NCBI GenBank assembly: GCA_004168015.1
Contig: SEYW01000016.1
Span: 38,825-102,824, forward strand
DNA length: 64,000 nt
DNA from: Methylolobus aquaticus
Lineage (GTDB): Bacteria > Pseudomonadota > Gammaproteobacteria > Methylococcales > Methylococcaceae
Direction of reading: 5' to 3'
Each line of letters begins with the position of its first letter. Positions within the stretch are counted from its first letter, which is position 1. The notes beneath the pieces are model-generated. The model was not told the DNA's origin, did not search any database, and saw only the letters and a program-made list of their open reading frames with translations. The translations under genes were made by a program, and so were the position numbers. Shown one piece after another: positions 35,933 to 45,156 of this stretch.

Positions 35933-37093
35933 ATGACGAAACGTATCATTCTGGCTGTGGCCGCTTTTTTCCCGGACAGCTATGGCGGGGCGGAGCGGCA
36001 GGCACAGATCCTCGCCAACGCGCTGGCTCGGCGGGGGGTCGAAGTAACGTTGGTCGCGCCGACACGAGCTCGCGGTTTGCCTGAAGTCGAGCCGACGAGC
36101 TTTGGCCGAGTGGTTCGCCGCAAGGTGTTTGCGTATCCCAATCTCGGCGGACGGTATTTTGGCTCCTTTCTGAACTGGTCGATTTGGTTCGCGCGTCGCT
36201 TCGGTGGTGCGGACTGGCGTGGTGTCCCGGTCTACGTGTTTCACGCTCGGCTGCATGCGTTTGGTCCGACACTCGCCGCTATACGGTCAGGTTCCCCATT
36301 GATGGTAAAACTCGGTGGCGGAGGGGAGGCTTCCGAATTCGATGCGCTTCGGTCGAAACGCTTTTTTTACGGTCATTGGGTTGAGGCGCTCCTTCGCCGC
36401 CGGGTTGATGCGTTCGTTGCAAATAGTGCGCAGATCGCGGACGAACTGGCGGAGCTTGGAATTCCGGCATCCCGGATCGCGCGATTTCCGAATGGCGTGG
36501 AGTTGCCCCCGCTCGCGCGCGTCGAGCAGGCCGTCGTAGAGCGGTCAGGTCAGCGCTTCGTCTATGCGGGGCGGCTGGTTCCGGACAAGCGGGTTGAGAT
36601 AGTGCATCTCGCCGCTGAAAGCCTGGCGGCGGCAGGTGAAGAATTTGAACTCAGGGTGCTTGGTGAAGGTCCGGAACGCATCCGGCTCGCAGCGCGCACG
36701 CCACCGGCAGGACGCGCCACAATCGCCTACCCGGGCTACACAGCGGACGTCTATAGCGAACTCCTCGGCGCCGATTTTTTCGTTTCGCCTTCGTTGCGGG
36801 AAGGACAATCAAACGCCCTGCTGGAAGCCATGTCGGCAGGGCTTCTGCCGATCGTAGCTGCTGCTAGCGGGGTGACCGAGGTGATCCGCCACGGGGAGAC
36901 GGGCCTGATCCTCGAAGACTCCACGCCCGAGATCTTCGAGAAGGCGATGCGGGAGGCGCTAGCCATGTCGCCGAAAGTACGCCAACGCATGCAGCTGGCA
37001 GCACGGCGTTTTGCTGAAGAGCATATTGGCATCGATGCAGTGGCCGAGCGAACCATGGAGATGTTGGCTGATGCCGGGAGGAGCCGCACATGA
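35933..37093 (+). CDS. Glycosyltransferase family 4
   Basis: A GT-B fold, family 4 enzyme of 386 residues. It begins AAFFPDSYGGAERQAQIL, the acceptor-side loop of GT4 enzymes, and ends with the donor-site region GRLVPDKRVE, LGEGPERIRL and SPSLREGQSNALLEAMSAGL, which has the E-x7-E motif. Part of the ugd cluster, so it probably adds sugar to a lipid-linked exopolysaccharide or O-antigen unit. Confidence 0.88.
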   Translation: MTKRIILAVAAFFPDSYGGAERQAQILANALARRGVEVTLVAPTRARGLPEVEPTSFGRVVRRKVFAYPNLGGRYFGSFLNWSIWFARRFGGADWRGVPVYVFHARLHAFGPTLAAIRSGSPLMVKLGGGGEASEFDALRSKRFFYGHWVEALLRRRVDAFVANSAQIADELAELGIPASRIARFPNGVELPPLARVEQAVVERSGQRFVYAGRLVPDKRVEIVHLAAESLAAAGEEFELRVLGEGPERIRLAARTPPAGRATIAYPGYTADVYSELLGADFFVSPSLREGQSNALLEAMSAGLLPIVAAASGVTEVIRHGETGLILEDSTPEIFEKAMREALAMSPKVRQRMQLAARRFAEEHIGIDAVAERTMEMLADAGRSRT

Positions 37094-37199
37094 CGTCACT
37101 AGCGTGCGCCGCTTATAAGTCAGAGGTGGAGAGACTGTGGCACCTTGTCATTCCTCGTGGCGCCAGCCCGTGGCCGGCATCATGAAGGAAATGCAAGCC

Positions 37200-38153
37200 A
37201 TGGACGTCTCGGTCGTGATGACCTGCTATAACGAGGGTCCCTACATCGGTGCCGCAGTCCGCTCCGTCCTCGATCAGAGCGCGGCTCATCGGATAGCAAA
37301 GATCGTGATTGCGGACGATGGCTCCGGGCAGGAGACACTTTCAGTCCTCCGCGACATTCAGAACTGTGACCCGCGGATCAGCGTAATCTTCGGCGAGGGT
37401 GGCGTTGGGCCGGCTGAACAGAGAAATCGCGCGATCGCGCAAACCACCACTCCGCTGATCGCTATTCTCGATGGCGATGACATTTGGTCGCGCGAGAAGC
37501 TTGAGCTGCAGCTTCCCCTCTTTGAGTCTGACGGTCCTACGGGACTTAGCTATACGGGTTATTTTTCATTTCCAAACGACGATTTGACAGCTGCTCGGAG
37601 GGCTACGGTTGTTGACCTGACGAGATCGAAGGATCTGGTTGCCGCATATTTTCTCAACGATCCTCCGATCTTGCCCTCGACAGTGATCATGAGGCGTTCT
37701 GTTTTCGATATTTGTGGGGGTTTCGATCCTTCGCTGCGGGTGTTCGAAGAGACAGACCTATATCTAAGAATGGCGCGCTACTGCCGGTTTTCCCTTTTAG
37801 ATGAGCCGCTGCTATATAAGCGGAACCGGGGGACCAGCATCACTGGTGGCCGAAAGGACCTGATGGCGCACCATGCGCTGGTAGCTTTTAAGGCAGCCTC
37901 AGAGGAGCCAAGGCTGATGCCGTTAGTGCCCATACGGTTAGCCGAACGGGCGCGCAAGCTCGCGAACCACCGCCTGTTACTCGGCGATCGGGCGGGCGCC
38001 CAGGGCCTGAGCCGTCTCGCTGTGCGTCTCGATCCGTTCAGCTATCGGGCTTGGCTCGCTCGACTGGCTAGTTCACTGTTGGCAGGCCCCCTACTCAGCC
38101 TCGCCAGCCGCGAATTTGGAGAACGACGCCGTGCGCTTGGTGCAGACCAGTAG
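37200..38153 (+). CDS. Glycosyltransferase family 2
   Basis: A GT-A fold, family 2 enzyme. The ATG at 37200 follows AAGGAAA and opens directly with VSVVMTCYNEGPYIGAAVRSVL. Nucleotide-binding IADDGSG and the metal-binding DGDD in IAILDGDDIWSREKLELQL confirm the family; the acceptor region ends with FEETDLYLRMARYCRF. Of 317 residues. It ends the exopolysaccharide block and is followed by the non-coding stretch. Confidence 0.88.
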   Translation: MDVSVVMTCYNEGPYIGAAVRSVLDQSAAHRIAKIVIADDGSGQETLSVLRDIQNCDPRISVIFGEGGVGPAEQRNRAIAQTTTPLIAILDGDDIWSREKLELQLPLFESDGPTGLSYTGYFSFPNDDLTAARRATVVDLTRSKDLVAAYFLNDPPILPSTVIMRRSVFDICGGFDPSLRVFEETDLYLRMARYCRFSLLDEPLLYKRNRGTSITGGRKDLMAHHALVAFKAASEEPRLMPLVPIRLAERARKLANHRLLLGDRAGAQGLSRLAVRLDPFSYRAWLARLASSLLAGPLLSLASREFGERRRALGADQ

Positions 38154-39057
38154 CGTACCCTTGACGGCAAAGAATTCTTTGCTCAAGTTCAGTTCTCTCG
38201 CGATGGGGCGTTGGAACGTTTCGACTTCCCGATCACGCTCACCGCGCAGAAGCGGCGAGAGTCCCGGATATGGGCGAACCGCGCACTGGCTTCGGCGAGT
38301 AGTTCGCAAGCCACATAATTCACAACCCGGAGCTTTTCCCCAGGTGGTGGCAACTGGGTCGCGGAGCCGGCCTGTTGCGCAAATTGCGTCATAGATGGGG
38401 AAATAAGGCTCGATGAACCCTTTCGAGGGCACGACGCGGATGGGCCTATAGCCCGGCGCGGCGCTCATAGAGTCGCGCTGCGGTCCGGGCAGACGGTGTC
38501 CGGTGTGTTTTTCATCGACTTCGGGGAAAAAAACTACAAGGCCGAAACTCGGCGCGTCGACGTCTGAGCTGAGCGCAGAGACACCGGTACTTAGAATGTC
38601 GACGGGGTGATCACGGCGTTGACGTCGCAGTTCAGGGAGTCGACACCGAAAAATGAAAGCATCGACACCGGAATCCAAATCGCCGTGTTCGTGCATCTTG
38701 GCGCCTACGCCGAATGTCTGAGTTCCTGGCTCGCGGGTTGCCGCGCCATGCTTGGGGAGTTTTACGGGAGTCTCGGTTTTAATACAGTGGGCGCCGCGGA
38801 ATGCGTCCTGTCCGACCGGGCGATTTGGCAGAAGGGGCCAAGGCCATTCGAATCCGGAGATTCCCTTCGCTCTGGCAGGAAATGCAGGAAGCCAAACGCC
38901 CTGTTCAGTGAGCGAGGTAACCTCCCTCAAGATAGCGTGGATATCTCAACTACTCAGCGGCCTGCAAACTACTCGTTCAAGCGAATCCGTCCCAGGTGTC
39001 GCCGGCATCCGCTCTGCGCCAGTATCATACGAATCGCTACAAGATGGTCATCAGCCT
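38154..39057. other. Gene-poor stretch after the exopolysaccharide block
   Basis: About 900 bases carry several open frames on both strands, but none has a good start site, a recognisable domain or family-like composition. A 279-codon frame on the minus strand (38930-38091) runs into the 3' end of the preceding glycosyltransferase gene. Protein-like pieces (EPYFPIYDAI and GEKLRVVNYVACELLAEA) fall in different minus-strand frames, which suggests a decayed gene rather than a live one. Confidence 0.45.
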
Positions 39058-39453
39058 ATGCCTCGGCTCACTCGTTCGTTCAACCGACTCACGCTGATCG
39101 CGATACTCCAGGCCATGGCGCTTTGGACGTCCCCTGTCGGCGCGACCGATTCGACCCATGTGGTTCGCGCCCACACCGCGTACGTCAATAAGGCGGGGAT
39201 AGCCGACTGGCTGGTGCCCGATTACGTGGTCAAGTTCCGCGTCCCCAAGGGGGCAAGGTGGGGGGTCTACCCGAAGACCGAGCGGGCGCGGACCGCATTA
39301 AGTTTCGGGGGCAACGCGGCGCATGGGAAAGCGGTCGGGGATGCGATCGAGATCACCGTCGTGGCCGGGGGCCGCGCTCGACGGGCCGCCGGTTACGGTC
39401 GCCGCGATGCCTGGGAGTATGCCAATGAATTGCGCGCCTGGTATCGGAACTGA
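39058..39453 (+). CDS. Small secreted hypothetical protein
   Basis: A 131-residue protein with a good signal peptide (LTLIAILQAMALWTSPVGATD, cleavage likely after GAT or GA). The mature part is basic, with short motifs VPDYVVKFRVPKGARWG and RRDAWEYANELRAWYRN. I do not recognise a family. The ribosome-binding site before 39058 is weak. Neighbours give no clue. Confidence 0.55.
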   Translation: MPRLTRSFNRLTLIAILQAMALWTSPVGATDSTHVVRAHTAYVNKAGIADWLVPDYVVKFRVPKGARWGVYPKTERARTALSFGGNAAHGKAVGDAIEITVVAGGRARRAAGYGRRDAWEYANELRAWYRN

Positions 39454-39546
39454 GAAGGAACCGCTTCATAACCGGCGCGGTGCGGCTCCCTTACCCGGCG
39501 GAGTCGACAGCGTTATCGCCTCGGGCGAACTCGCCGTCTCGAGCGC

Positions 39547-40047
39547 TCAAGCCCGCCGCGCCCTGATGGCAAAGTGCGCGCCCGGCTTTTTGCTTGCGGC
39601 GCGGTGCAAGGCCTGAACGGCGTCCTGGCGACCGTAAAGCTCCGCCAGTTCGAACGGAGTCATGAAGCGTTCGTCGGAATAGGCCAGTGCCGTGTCAGTG
39701 GCGTATCGCCGGATCGCTGCCAGGTCACCTGTGCGTATCGCGTCCTTTAGCTGCCGCACTTCGAGGGGTTGCGCCAGATGTATGACCGGCGCGTCGGCGA
39801 CGAGCTCCTCGCGCAAGCGGGCCAGTTTGCCATCCATCCAGGCGACCACTGCATAGAAATAGGCGGCGATCACCGACGCCAGCAAACAGGTCAGCAGCTC
39901 ATCGCGCGTGCCCGTCTGCAGTTGAAATTGGAATACCGGATTCATCATTCCGTCCGGCGACTGGACGGTGATGTTCAGGATGTTGGCGGTCAGCATGATC
40001 AGCGCGAGCAAAGTGGCGATGAGCACACTCAGGGCAAAGGCTTTCAT
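39547..40047 (-). CDS. Membrane protein with a single ankyrin-like repeat
   Basis: A 166-residue protein with two N-terminal membrane segments (LSVLIATLLALIMLTANILNI and LLASVIAAYFYAVVAWMDG) and a cytosolic tail. The tail (QLKDAIRTGDLAAIRRYAT, then RFMTPFELAELYGRQDAVQALH) has the shape of one ankyrin repeat pair. The ATG at 40047 follows a strong GGAGAAG site. Function unknown; I see no partner gene. Confidence 0.7.
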   Translation of the reverse strand: MKAFALSVLIATLLALIMLTANILNITVQSPDGMMNPVFQFQLQTGTRDELLTCLLASVIAAYFYAVVAWMDGKLARLREELVADAPVIHLAQPLEVRQLKDAIRTGDLAAIRRYATDTALAYSDERFMTPFELAELYGRQDAVQALHRAASKKPGAHFAIRARRA

Positions 40048-40606
40048 GTTGCTTCTCCGGTGCTTCGCCACGCGAGGGGGCGGCTTCCGGTGCCGAAACG
40101 ACAGTGGCCGCGCGTCCGATCGGGGCGTCGGGAAATCCGAAGGTGCCTCAGGTGGTCAACAGGCTTGAACACGATGCTGTATCCCCTCCGTGGGTGATAA
40201 GAAGCACTGTTGCGCGATGGATCAGGCAGCAGACCCCATCTCCAGACGGCCGGCAGCGGGACGTTCCAGGAACTCGGCGCTCAACGGACTCGCAGTCAGT
40301 CCGTTACCGGTATCCTTCGCGGTCGCTTCGCATGGTATCGCCAGGGTCAGGTTCGTGGCCTCGATGCCGACGTTGCGAAAGCAGTTGCTGCGCTCGCGGC
40401 CCATATGCTCGCTCATGTTCTCTGACTTTCCCTCCGCACGGCCCAGGTGCCGGGGTGCAGCGCCTCGATCAGTGCGAGTGGTGCATTAAATTCCTGCCCG
40501 GGGCTATAACTTTACCCCGATGTGTGCGGTCATGCGAAACACGGTCGCCAGCGGTGCGCTTTCGGACCGGTTCGGTGCCGACGAGCGACCGAGTCGGGTC
40601 AGCCCG
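40048..40606. other. Intergenic region between a membrane protein gene and the cax 3' end
   Basis: No convincing gene is visible in these 559 bases. A GC-box dyad, GGGG and CCCC around CTATAACTTTA (about 40501-40519), is the only ordered element I notice. Confidence 0.35.
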
Positions 40607-41755
40607 TCAGGGCGGGAATAGCGGCGTGGTGGCGTTGTCCGGCATGTAATAGCAAAACAGGGCGATCAGCGCATAGACGCTCAGCAGTTGGACGCCCTTG
40701 AACCAGTTGGACTTGCCGTCGCCGACGACGGTCGAGATCAACAGCACGGGAAACAAGACGATCATGATGCCGGCGTTGCCGACCATCAGATTGAGCGGGC
40801 GCGGCGCCAGCACGTAACTGCTCAGCATCAGCATCGGCGCGATGAACAGGGCGATCTGGATGCTGCTGCCGACGGCGATGCCCATGGTCAGATCGAGTTT
40901 GTTCTTGCGAGCCATGGTCACCGCAGCGACGCTCTCGGGCGCTCCGCCGATCAAGGCCAGTACGATGACGCCGATGAATGCGCGGGACACGCCCAGCGCG
41001 GCTGCCGTGCCGGCGATCGCGTCGACCACGATTTCGCTCATGAAGGCCAGGGCGACGGAAGAGGTCAGCAGGACGATGAGCGCGCGCCGCAGCGACCAGT
41101 TGCTCGCGCCGGCTTCTTCTCCGCCACCGTCCGCGTCCGAGAAGTAATCCGGGTGCGTCTTCAACATGAACAGCAGACTCATCGTATAGGTGAGCAGCAG
41201 CACGATGGCGATGCCGATGTTCAGTGCGTCCTCGGGGTCGTGCAGGTCCGGCGGAATGAAATTGTCGAACACGCTGGGCACGACGATGCTGATTGCCGCC
41301 ACCATCAGGATGGAGCGCTGCATCCGGGCGCCACGGCGGTTGAATTTCTGCACTCGGTGCTTCAGCCCGCCAACCAGGAACGCGAGCCCCAATACGAACA
41401 GCAGATTGCCGAGCATGACACCGACCAGCGAGGCTTTGACCACGTCCAGCAGACCGGCCTGGAGCGCCATTAGCGAGATGATCAGTTCCGGCGCATTGCC
41501 AAAGGTCGCATTCAGCAGACCGCCGAGCGTCTGGCTCGTGCGATGGGCGATCTGTTCGGTGGAATAAACGAGTTCCGCCGATAGCGGGATGATCGCCAGT
41601 GCCGCGCAGCCGAAACGGATCGCGGGCGATAGGGAATCGATCCGGTCCAGTACGACGGCAAGTGGAACGAAGATCAGCAGCAGGCGGATGTACTGTGCGC
41701 CGCGGCGGTGCTGGATTGGGTCGGTGGTCGTGGCGGCCAGGGTTTGGAAGAACAG
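40607..41755 (-). CDS. Ca2+/H+ antiporter, Cax family, without a canonical start codon
   Basis: The reading frame is clearly a Cax cation/proton antiporter: about ten membrane segments and the two family repeats, GGLLNATFGNAPELIISLMALQ and AFIGVIVLALIGGAPESVAAVTMARKNK. The first repeat lies upstream of the only early ATG (at 41470). The frame stays open back to an in-frame TAA at 41824, but in that stretch there is no ATG, GTG or TTG. The end given here is a CTG at 41755, an arbitrary choice. The gene may use a rare start, or be truncated or frameshifted at its 5' end. Confidence 0.7.
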   Translation of the reverse strand: MFFQTLAATTTDPIQHRRGAQYIRLLLIFVPLAVVLDRIDSLSPAIRFGCAALAIIPLSAELVYSTEQIAHRTSQTLGGLLNATFGNAPELIISLMALQAGLLDVVKASLVGVMLGNLLFVLGLAFLVGGLKHRVQKFNRRGARMQRSILMVAAISIVVPSVFDNFIPPDLHDPEDALNIGIAIVLLLTYTMSLLFMLKTHPDYFSDADGGGEEAGASNWSLRRALIVLLTSSVALAFMSEIVVDAIAGTAAALGVSRAFIGVIVLALIGGAPESVAAVTMARKNKLDLTMGIAVGSSIQIALFIAPMLMLSSYVLAPRPLNLMVGNAGIMIVLFPVLLISTVVGDGKSNWFKGVQLLSVYALIALFCYYMPDNATTPLFPP

Positions 41756-42069
41756 GGTGGTGCTCGCTGGCAGGGGTGGGGGCCCGGTTTTGCCGGATAG
41801 TCCGGCTGCCCAGTACCGGAATTAGACGGACTGTCACGCAATGGTAGGCTCGGCGTGTTACGTTTGCGTGACTGCGGCACTGCCGCGTGGGCTCGGGCGT
41901 CGGGCCCAAGCCACGCTGCGTCGGCGGTCGGAAGCCGCAGAGCCAAGAGCGATGCCCTGCTGCCCCGCCAATTGAACGAACCCGGCGCTGCGCTGGTCAA
42001 TCCGCGGTGCGAATGCTACTTTCCCGCGCAGTCCGGGTTCGTGTCGATGCTCAGCGGAGACTTGTCCAT
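41756..42069. other. Divergent region between cax and egtB
   Basis: Contains the possible 5' end of cax, including its upstream in-frame stop (41824-41822), and the region upstream of egtB. I see no clear promoter. Confidence 0.3.
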
Positions 42070-43377
42070 TTGATTCATCCCTCGCCGCCACCGGTTTCGG
42101 TGGCTACGCCCATCGCGGCTCCGACGGCGGAGCTGGCGCATTTGCAGCCGACCTACCGGAGTGTCCGCCGCCAAACCGAAGCGCTCTGCGAACCGCTGGC
42201 CTGCGAGGACTACGGCCTGCAGGCGGCGCCGGAAACCAGCCCGCCGAAGTGGCATCTGGCGCACACGACCTGGTTTTTCGAGCAGTTCGTGCTCTTGCCT
42301 TTCCTCCCGGGGTACCGGGAGTTTCACCCCCGATTTGCCCAGTTGTTCAACTCCTATTACGAAACGGTGGGCCCGTTTTTCCCGCGTGCGCAGCGTGGGC
42401 AGTTGTCGCGGCCGACCGTGGCCGAGGTCAGGCGTTACCGGACGCAGGTCGACCAGGCGATCGGCGAACTGGTCGGTGTCGCCCGGGCGGCGGATTGCGA
42501 AGAAATCGGCGCACGACTCCTGCTGGGCATCCACCACGAGCAGCAACACCAGGAATTGCTGCTGACGGACATCAAGTACAGTCTCTCGATCAATCCCCTG
42601 CGACCGGTTTACCGTGCCGCTCCGGGACTGAGCATGGCGGCGGCGCCCGAACTGCTCTGGTTGCAGCGAGAGGGCGGCCTGCAACAGATCGGCCATGGGG
42701 GCGACGGGTTCGCCTATGACAACGAGTCGCCGCGGCATCGTGTCTGGCTGGAGCCCTTCCGTCTCGCCTCGCGGCCGGTCACGCAGGGCGAGTTCCGGGC
42801 CTTCGTGGAAGACCGTGGCTACCAGCGCCCCGAGTTGTGGTTGTCCGACGGGTGGGCCACGGTGCGGCAGCGTGGCTGGCAGGCGCCGCTCTACTGGGAG
42901 CGGCTGGACGGGGGCTGGTGGCAGTTCACGCTGGCCGGACTCCAGCCGATCGATTCCGGTGCGCCGGTGAGCCATATCAGTTACTTCGAAGCCGACGCCT
43001 ACGCCCGCTGGGCGGGACGGCGCCTGCCGACCGAGCAGGAGTGGGAGTCGGTCGCGGCGAAAGTGGCCGTGTCCGGCAATTTCCTCGAATCCGGTCTGCT
43101 CCGGCCCGTTGCGGCGGCGCCCGGTGCCGACGGGTTCTGTCAGGTGTTCGGCGATGTCTGGGAATGGACGCAAAGCGCGTATCAGCCGTATCCGGGGTTT
43201 CGACCGCCGAGCGGCGCGCTCGGCGAATACAACGCGAAGTTCATGTGCAGCCAGCTTGTGTTGCGCGGCGGCTCCTGTGCCACGCCGCAGTCGCACATTC
43301 GGGCCAGCTACCGCAACTTCTTCTACCCGGCCGACCGCTGGCAATTTTCGGGAGTGCGCCTTGCCGATGATGGCTAA
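42070..43377 (+). CDS. egtB: Ergothioneine biosynthesis sulfoxide synthase EgtB
   Basis: EgtB is a non-heme iron enzyme joining trimethyl-histidine (hercynine) to a thiol with O2. The N-terminal DinB-like domain has WHLAHTTWFFEQFVL and the iron-site HHEQQHQE (His-x3-His-x-Glu). The C-terminal formylglycine-enzyme-like fold ends GDVWEWTQSAYQPYPGF and SHIRASYRNFFYP. I take the TTG at 42070 (435 residues, normal length) as the start; an ATG at 42013 is possible. egtD follows with an eleven-base overlap. Confidence 0.92.
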   Translation: MIHPSPPPVSVATPIAAPTAELAHLQPTYRSVRRQTEALCEPLACEDYGLQAAPETSPPKWHLAHTTWFFEQFVLLPFLPGYREFHPRFAQLFNSYYETVGPFFPRAQRGQLSRPTVAEVRRYRTQVDQAIGELVGVARAADCEEIGARLLLGIHHEQQHQELLLTDIKYSLSINPLRPVYRAAPGLSMAAAPELLWLQREGGLQQIGHGGDGFAYDNESPRHRVWLEPFRLASRPVTQGEFRAFVEDRGYQRPELWLSDGWATVRQRGWQAPLYWERLDGGWWQFTLAGLQPIDSGAPVSHISYFEADAYARWAGRRLPTEQEWESVAAKVAVSGNFLESGLLRPVAAAPGADGFCQVFGDVWEWTQSAYQPYPGFRPPSGALGEYNAKFMCSQLVLRGGSCATPQSHIRASYRNFFYPADRWQFSGVRLADDG

Positions 43378-44368
43378 TGATGCGATGCCGGTGCGGTTGA
43401 TCGACCTGGCCCCAGCGGTAGCCGATTTTCGCAGCGAGGTGTTGGTCGGGCTGAGCCGGCCGCAAAAGTCGCTGTCGCCGAAGTTCTTTTACGACGGCGA
43501 AGGCTGCCGGTTGTTCGAAGCAATCTGCGATCTGCCCGAGTATTACCTCACCCGCACCGAGATGCATATCCTGACCCGCCATGCGGGGGATATCGCCACG
43601 GCGCTCGGTGCTCCGGTGACGCTGATCGAGCTCGGGAGCGGCAGCAGTCGGAAGGTCCGGTTGCTGCTGGATGCCGTGGGACCGCGTCGCTATGTCCCGC
43701 TCGACATCGCCCGGGATCATCTCTTCGCGTCGGCCTCGGCCATCGCCCGGGATTACCCCTGGCTGGATGTGCGGCCGATCTGCGTCGACTATTCCCACCC
43801 GTTCGAGTTTCCGGACATCGCCGACGATTCCCGGCGGATCGCCTTTTTTCCGGGTTCCAGCATCGGCAATTTCGCGCCGGACGAAGCGGTGGAACTGCTG
43901 CGCAGCGTCGCGTCGCTGCTGGGACGTGACGGCGGCCTTTTGATCGGCTACGACCTGAAAAAGGATCCTGCGGTCCTGCATCGGGCGTACAACGACGCTG
44001 CCGGCTTGACGGCGGCATTCAACCTGAACCTGTTGCGGCGCATCAACCGGGAGCTGGAGGGTGACTTCGAACTCGGCCGATTCGACCATAGCGCCCACTT
44101 CGCGATCGATGACGGCCGCGTCGAGATGCATCTCGTCAGTCGGGTCGATCAGGTGGTGGGCGTCTCCGGACAGCTGTTCAAGTTTGCGGCCGGGGAGTCC
44201 ATACACACCGAGAACTCCTACAAGTACGGCATGGATCAATTCATCAGTCTGGCGGCAACGGCCGGCTTCCACCCTTTAAAAACCTGGACGGACCCCGCCC
44301 ATCTGTTCTGCGTCCAGCTGTTCGGGCTGGATGACTCGGGGGCAGGGCTGTTCACCGATGCGACCTGA
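43367..44368 (+). CDS. egtD: L-histidine N-alpha-methyltransferase EgtD
   Basis: EgtD trimethylates L-histidine to hercynine with SAM, the first committed ergothioneine step. The 333-residue protein contains FFYDGEGCRLFEAICDLPEYYLTRTE, SAM-binding ELGSGSSRKVRLLLD, FPGSSIGNF and IGYDLKKDPAVLHRAYND, all hallmarks of EgtD. Two adjacent ATG codons (43367, 43370) may serve as start, overlapping egtB. No egtA, egtC or egtE follows, as is usual in proteobacteria with the EgtB-D pair. Confidence 0.93.
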   Translation: MMANDAMPVRLIDLAPAVADFRSEVLVGLSRPQKSLSPKFFYDGEGCRLFEAICDLPEYYLTRTEMHILTRHAGDIATALGAPVTLIELGSGSSRKVRLLLDAVGPRRYVPLDIARDHLFASASAIARDYPWLDVRPICVDYSHPFEFPDIADDSRRIAFFPGSSIGNFAPDEAVELLRSVASLLGRDGGLLIGYDLKKDPAVLHRAYNDAAGLTAAFNLNLLRRINRELEGDFELGRFDHSAHFAIDDGRVEMHLVSRVDQVVGVSGQLFKFAAGESIHTENSYKYGMDQFISLAATAGFHPLKTWTDPAHLFCVQLFGLDDSGAGLFTDAT

Positions 44369-45065
44369 CCCGCTGGCTGCTGCTGCCGCCGAGCCGATGA
44401 TCCGGCTCGAGGGCGTGAGCTTCGCCTTCCGCGAAGGCACGGCGCTGCATCGCGTGCTGGGGGGGATCGAAGGCGAGGTGGCTCCGGGCGAATGGGTCGC
44501 GTTGCTCGGCCAAAGCGGCTCGGGCAAGTCGACCCTGCTGCATCTGGTGGCGGGTCTGGACCGGCCCGACGAAGGGGCGATCTGGGTCGGCGGCACTCGG
44601 GTCGACACGCTGAACGAGCGCGAGCGCACGCTGTTCCGACGGCTCCGGGTCGGTTTCGTCTATCAGTCCTTCAATCTGCTGCCGACGCTGACCGCGTGCG
44701 AAAACGTCGCCCTGATGGCGGAGTTGGCGGGGCACGCGTCCTCCCGTGCACGCCGGATGGCTTTGTCACTGCTGGCCGATGTCGGTCTGGCCGACCTCGG
44801 CAACCGCTACCCGGATCGCCTTTCCGGCGGAGAGCAACAGCGCGTCGCGATCGCCCGCGCCCTGATCGGCGATCCGTGGGTGCTGCTGGCCGACGAACCG
44901 ACCGGGAATCTGGACAGCGCGACCGGGGAGCAGATCCTCGACCTGCTGGACCGGATGCTACGGCAGCGTGGCAAGACGCTGCTGATTGCAACGCACAGTC
45001 GGGAACTGGCCGAACGGGCCGATCGCGTCTGGCATCTGCGCGACGGTCTGTTGGAAAGCCCGTGA
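44358..45065 (+). CDS. ABC transporter ATP-binding protein (LolD/MacB type)
   Basis: A 235-residue ATPase with Walker A LLGQSGSGKSTLLHLVAGLD, Q-loop FVYQSFNLLPTLTACENVALM, signature RLSGGEQQRVAIARAL and Walker B VLLADEPTGNLD. It belongs to the MacB/LolD/YknY group that pairs with FtsX-like permeases. Start uncertain: ATGs at 44331, 44358 and 44397; I use 44358. It overlaps egtD by about eleven bases, so it is in the same transcript as the ergothioneine genes. Confidence 0.9.
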   Translation: MRPDPLAAAAAEPMIRLEGVSFAFREGTALHRVLGGIEGEVAPGEWVALLGQSGSGKSTLLHLVAGLDRPDEGAIWVGGTRVDTLNERERTLFRRLRVGFVYQSFNLLPTLTACENVALMAELAGHASSRARRMALSLLADVGLADLGNRYPDRLSGGEQQRVAIARALIGDPWVLLADEPTGNLDSATGEQILDLLDRMLRQRGKTLLIATHSRELAERADRVWHLRDGLLESP

Positions 45066-45156
45066 CGACGCCCGGGATTACGCTGCCGGCCCAAGGGCTA
45101 TCCTGGGTCTGGTCCGCGTTCCATGCCTCAGTCGGTCTGCCGGCCGGAAGCGTGCG

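Noticed and set aside
38091..38930. 279-codon open frame on the minus strand
   Set aside because: It overlaps the glycosyltransferase 3' end, has no ribosome-binding site or domain, and its composition looks like a shadow or decayed sequence.
40599..41909. 436-codon minus-strand frame across the cax gene
   Set aside because: It is out of phase with the clearly conserved Cax protein and rich in Arg/Pro/His, as expected of a shadow frame in GC-rich DNA.
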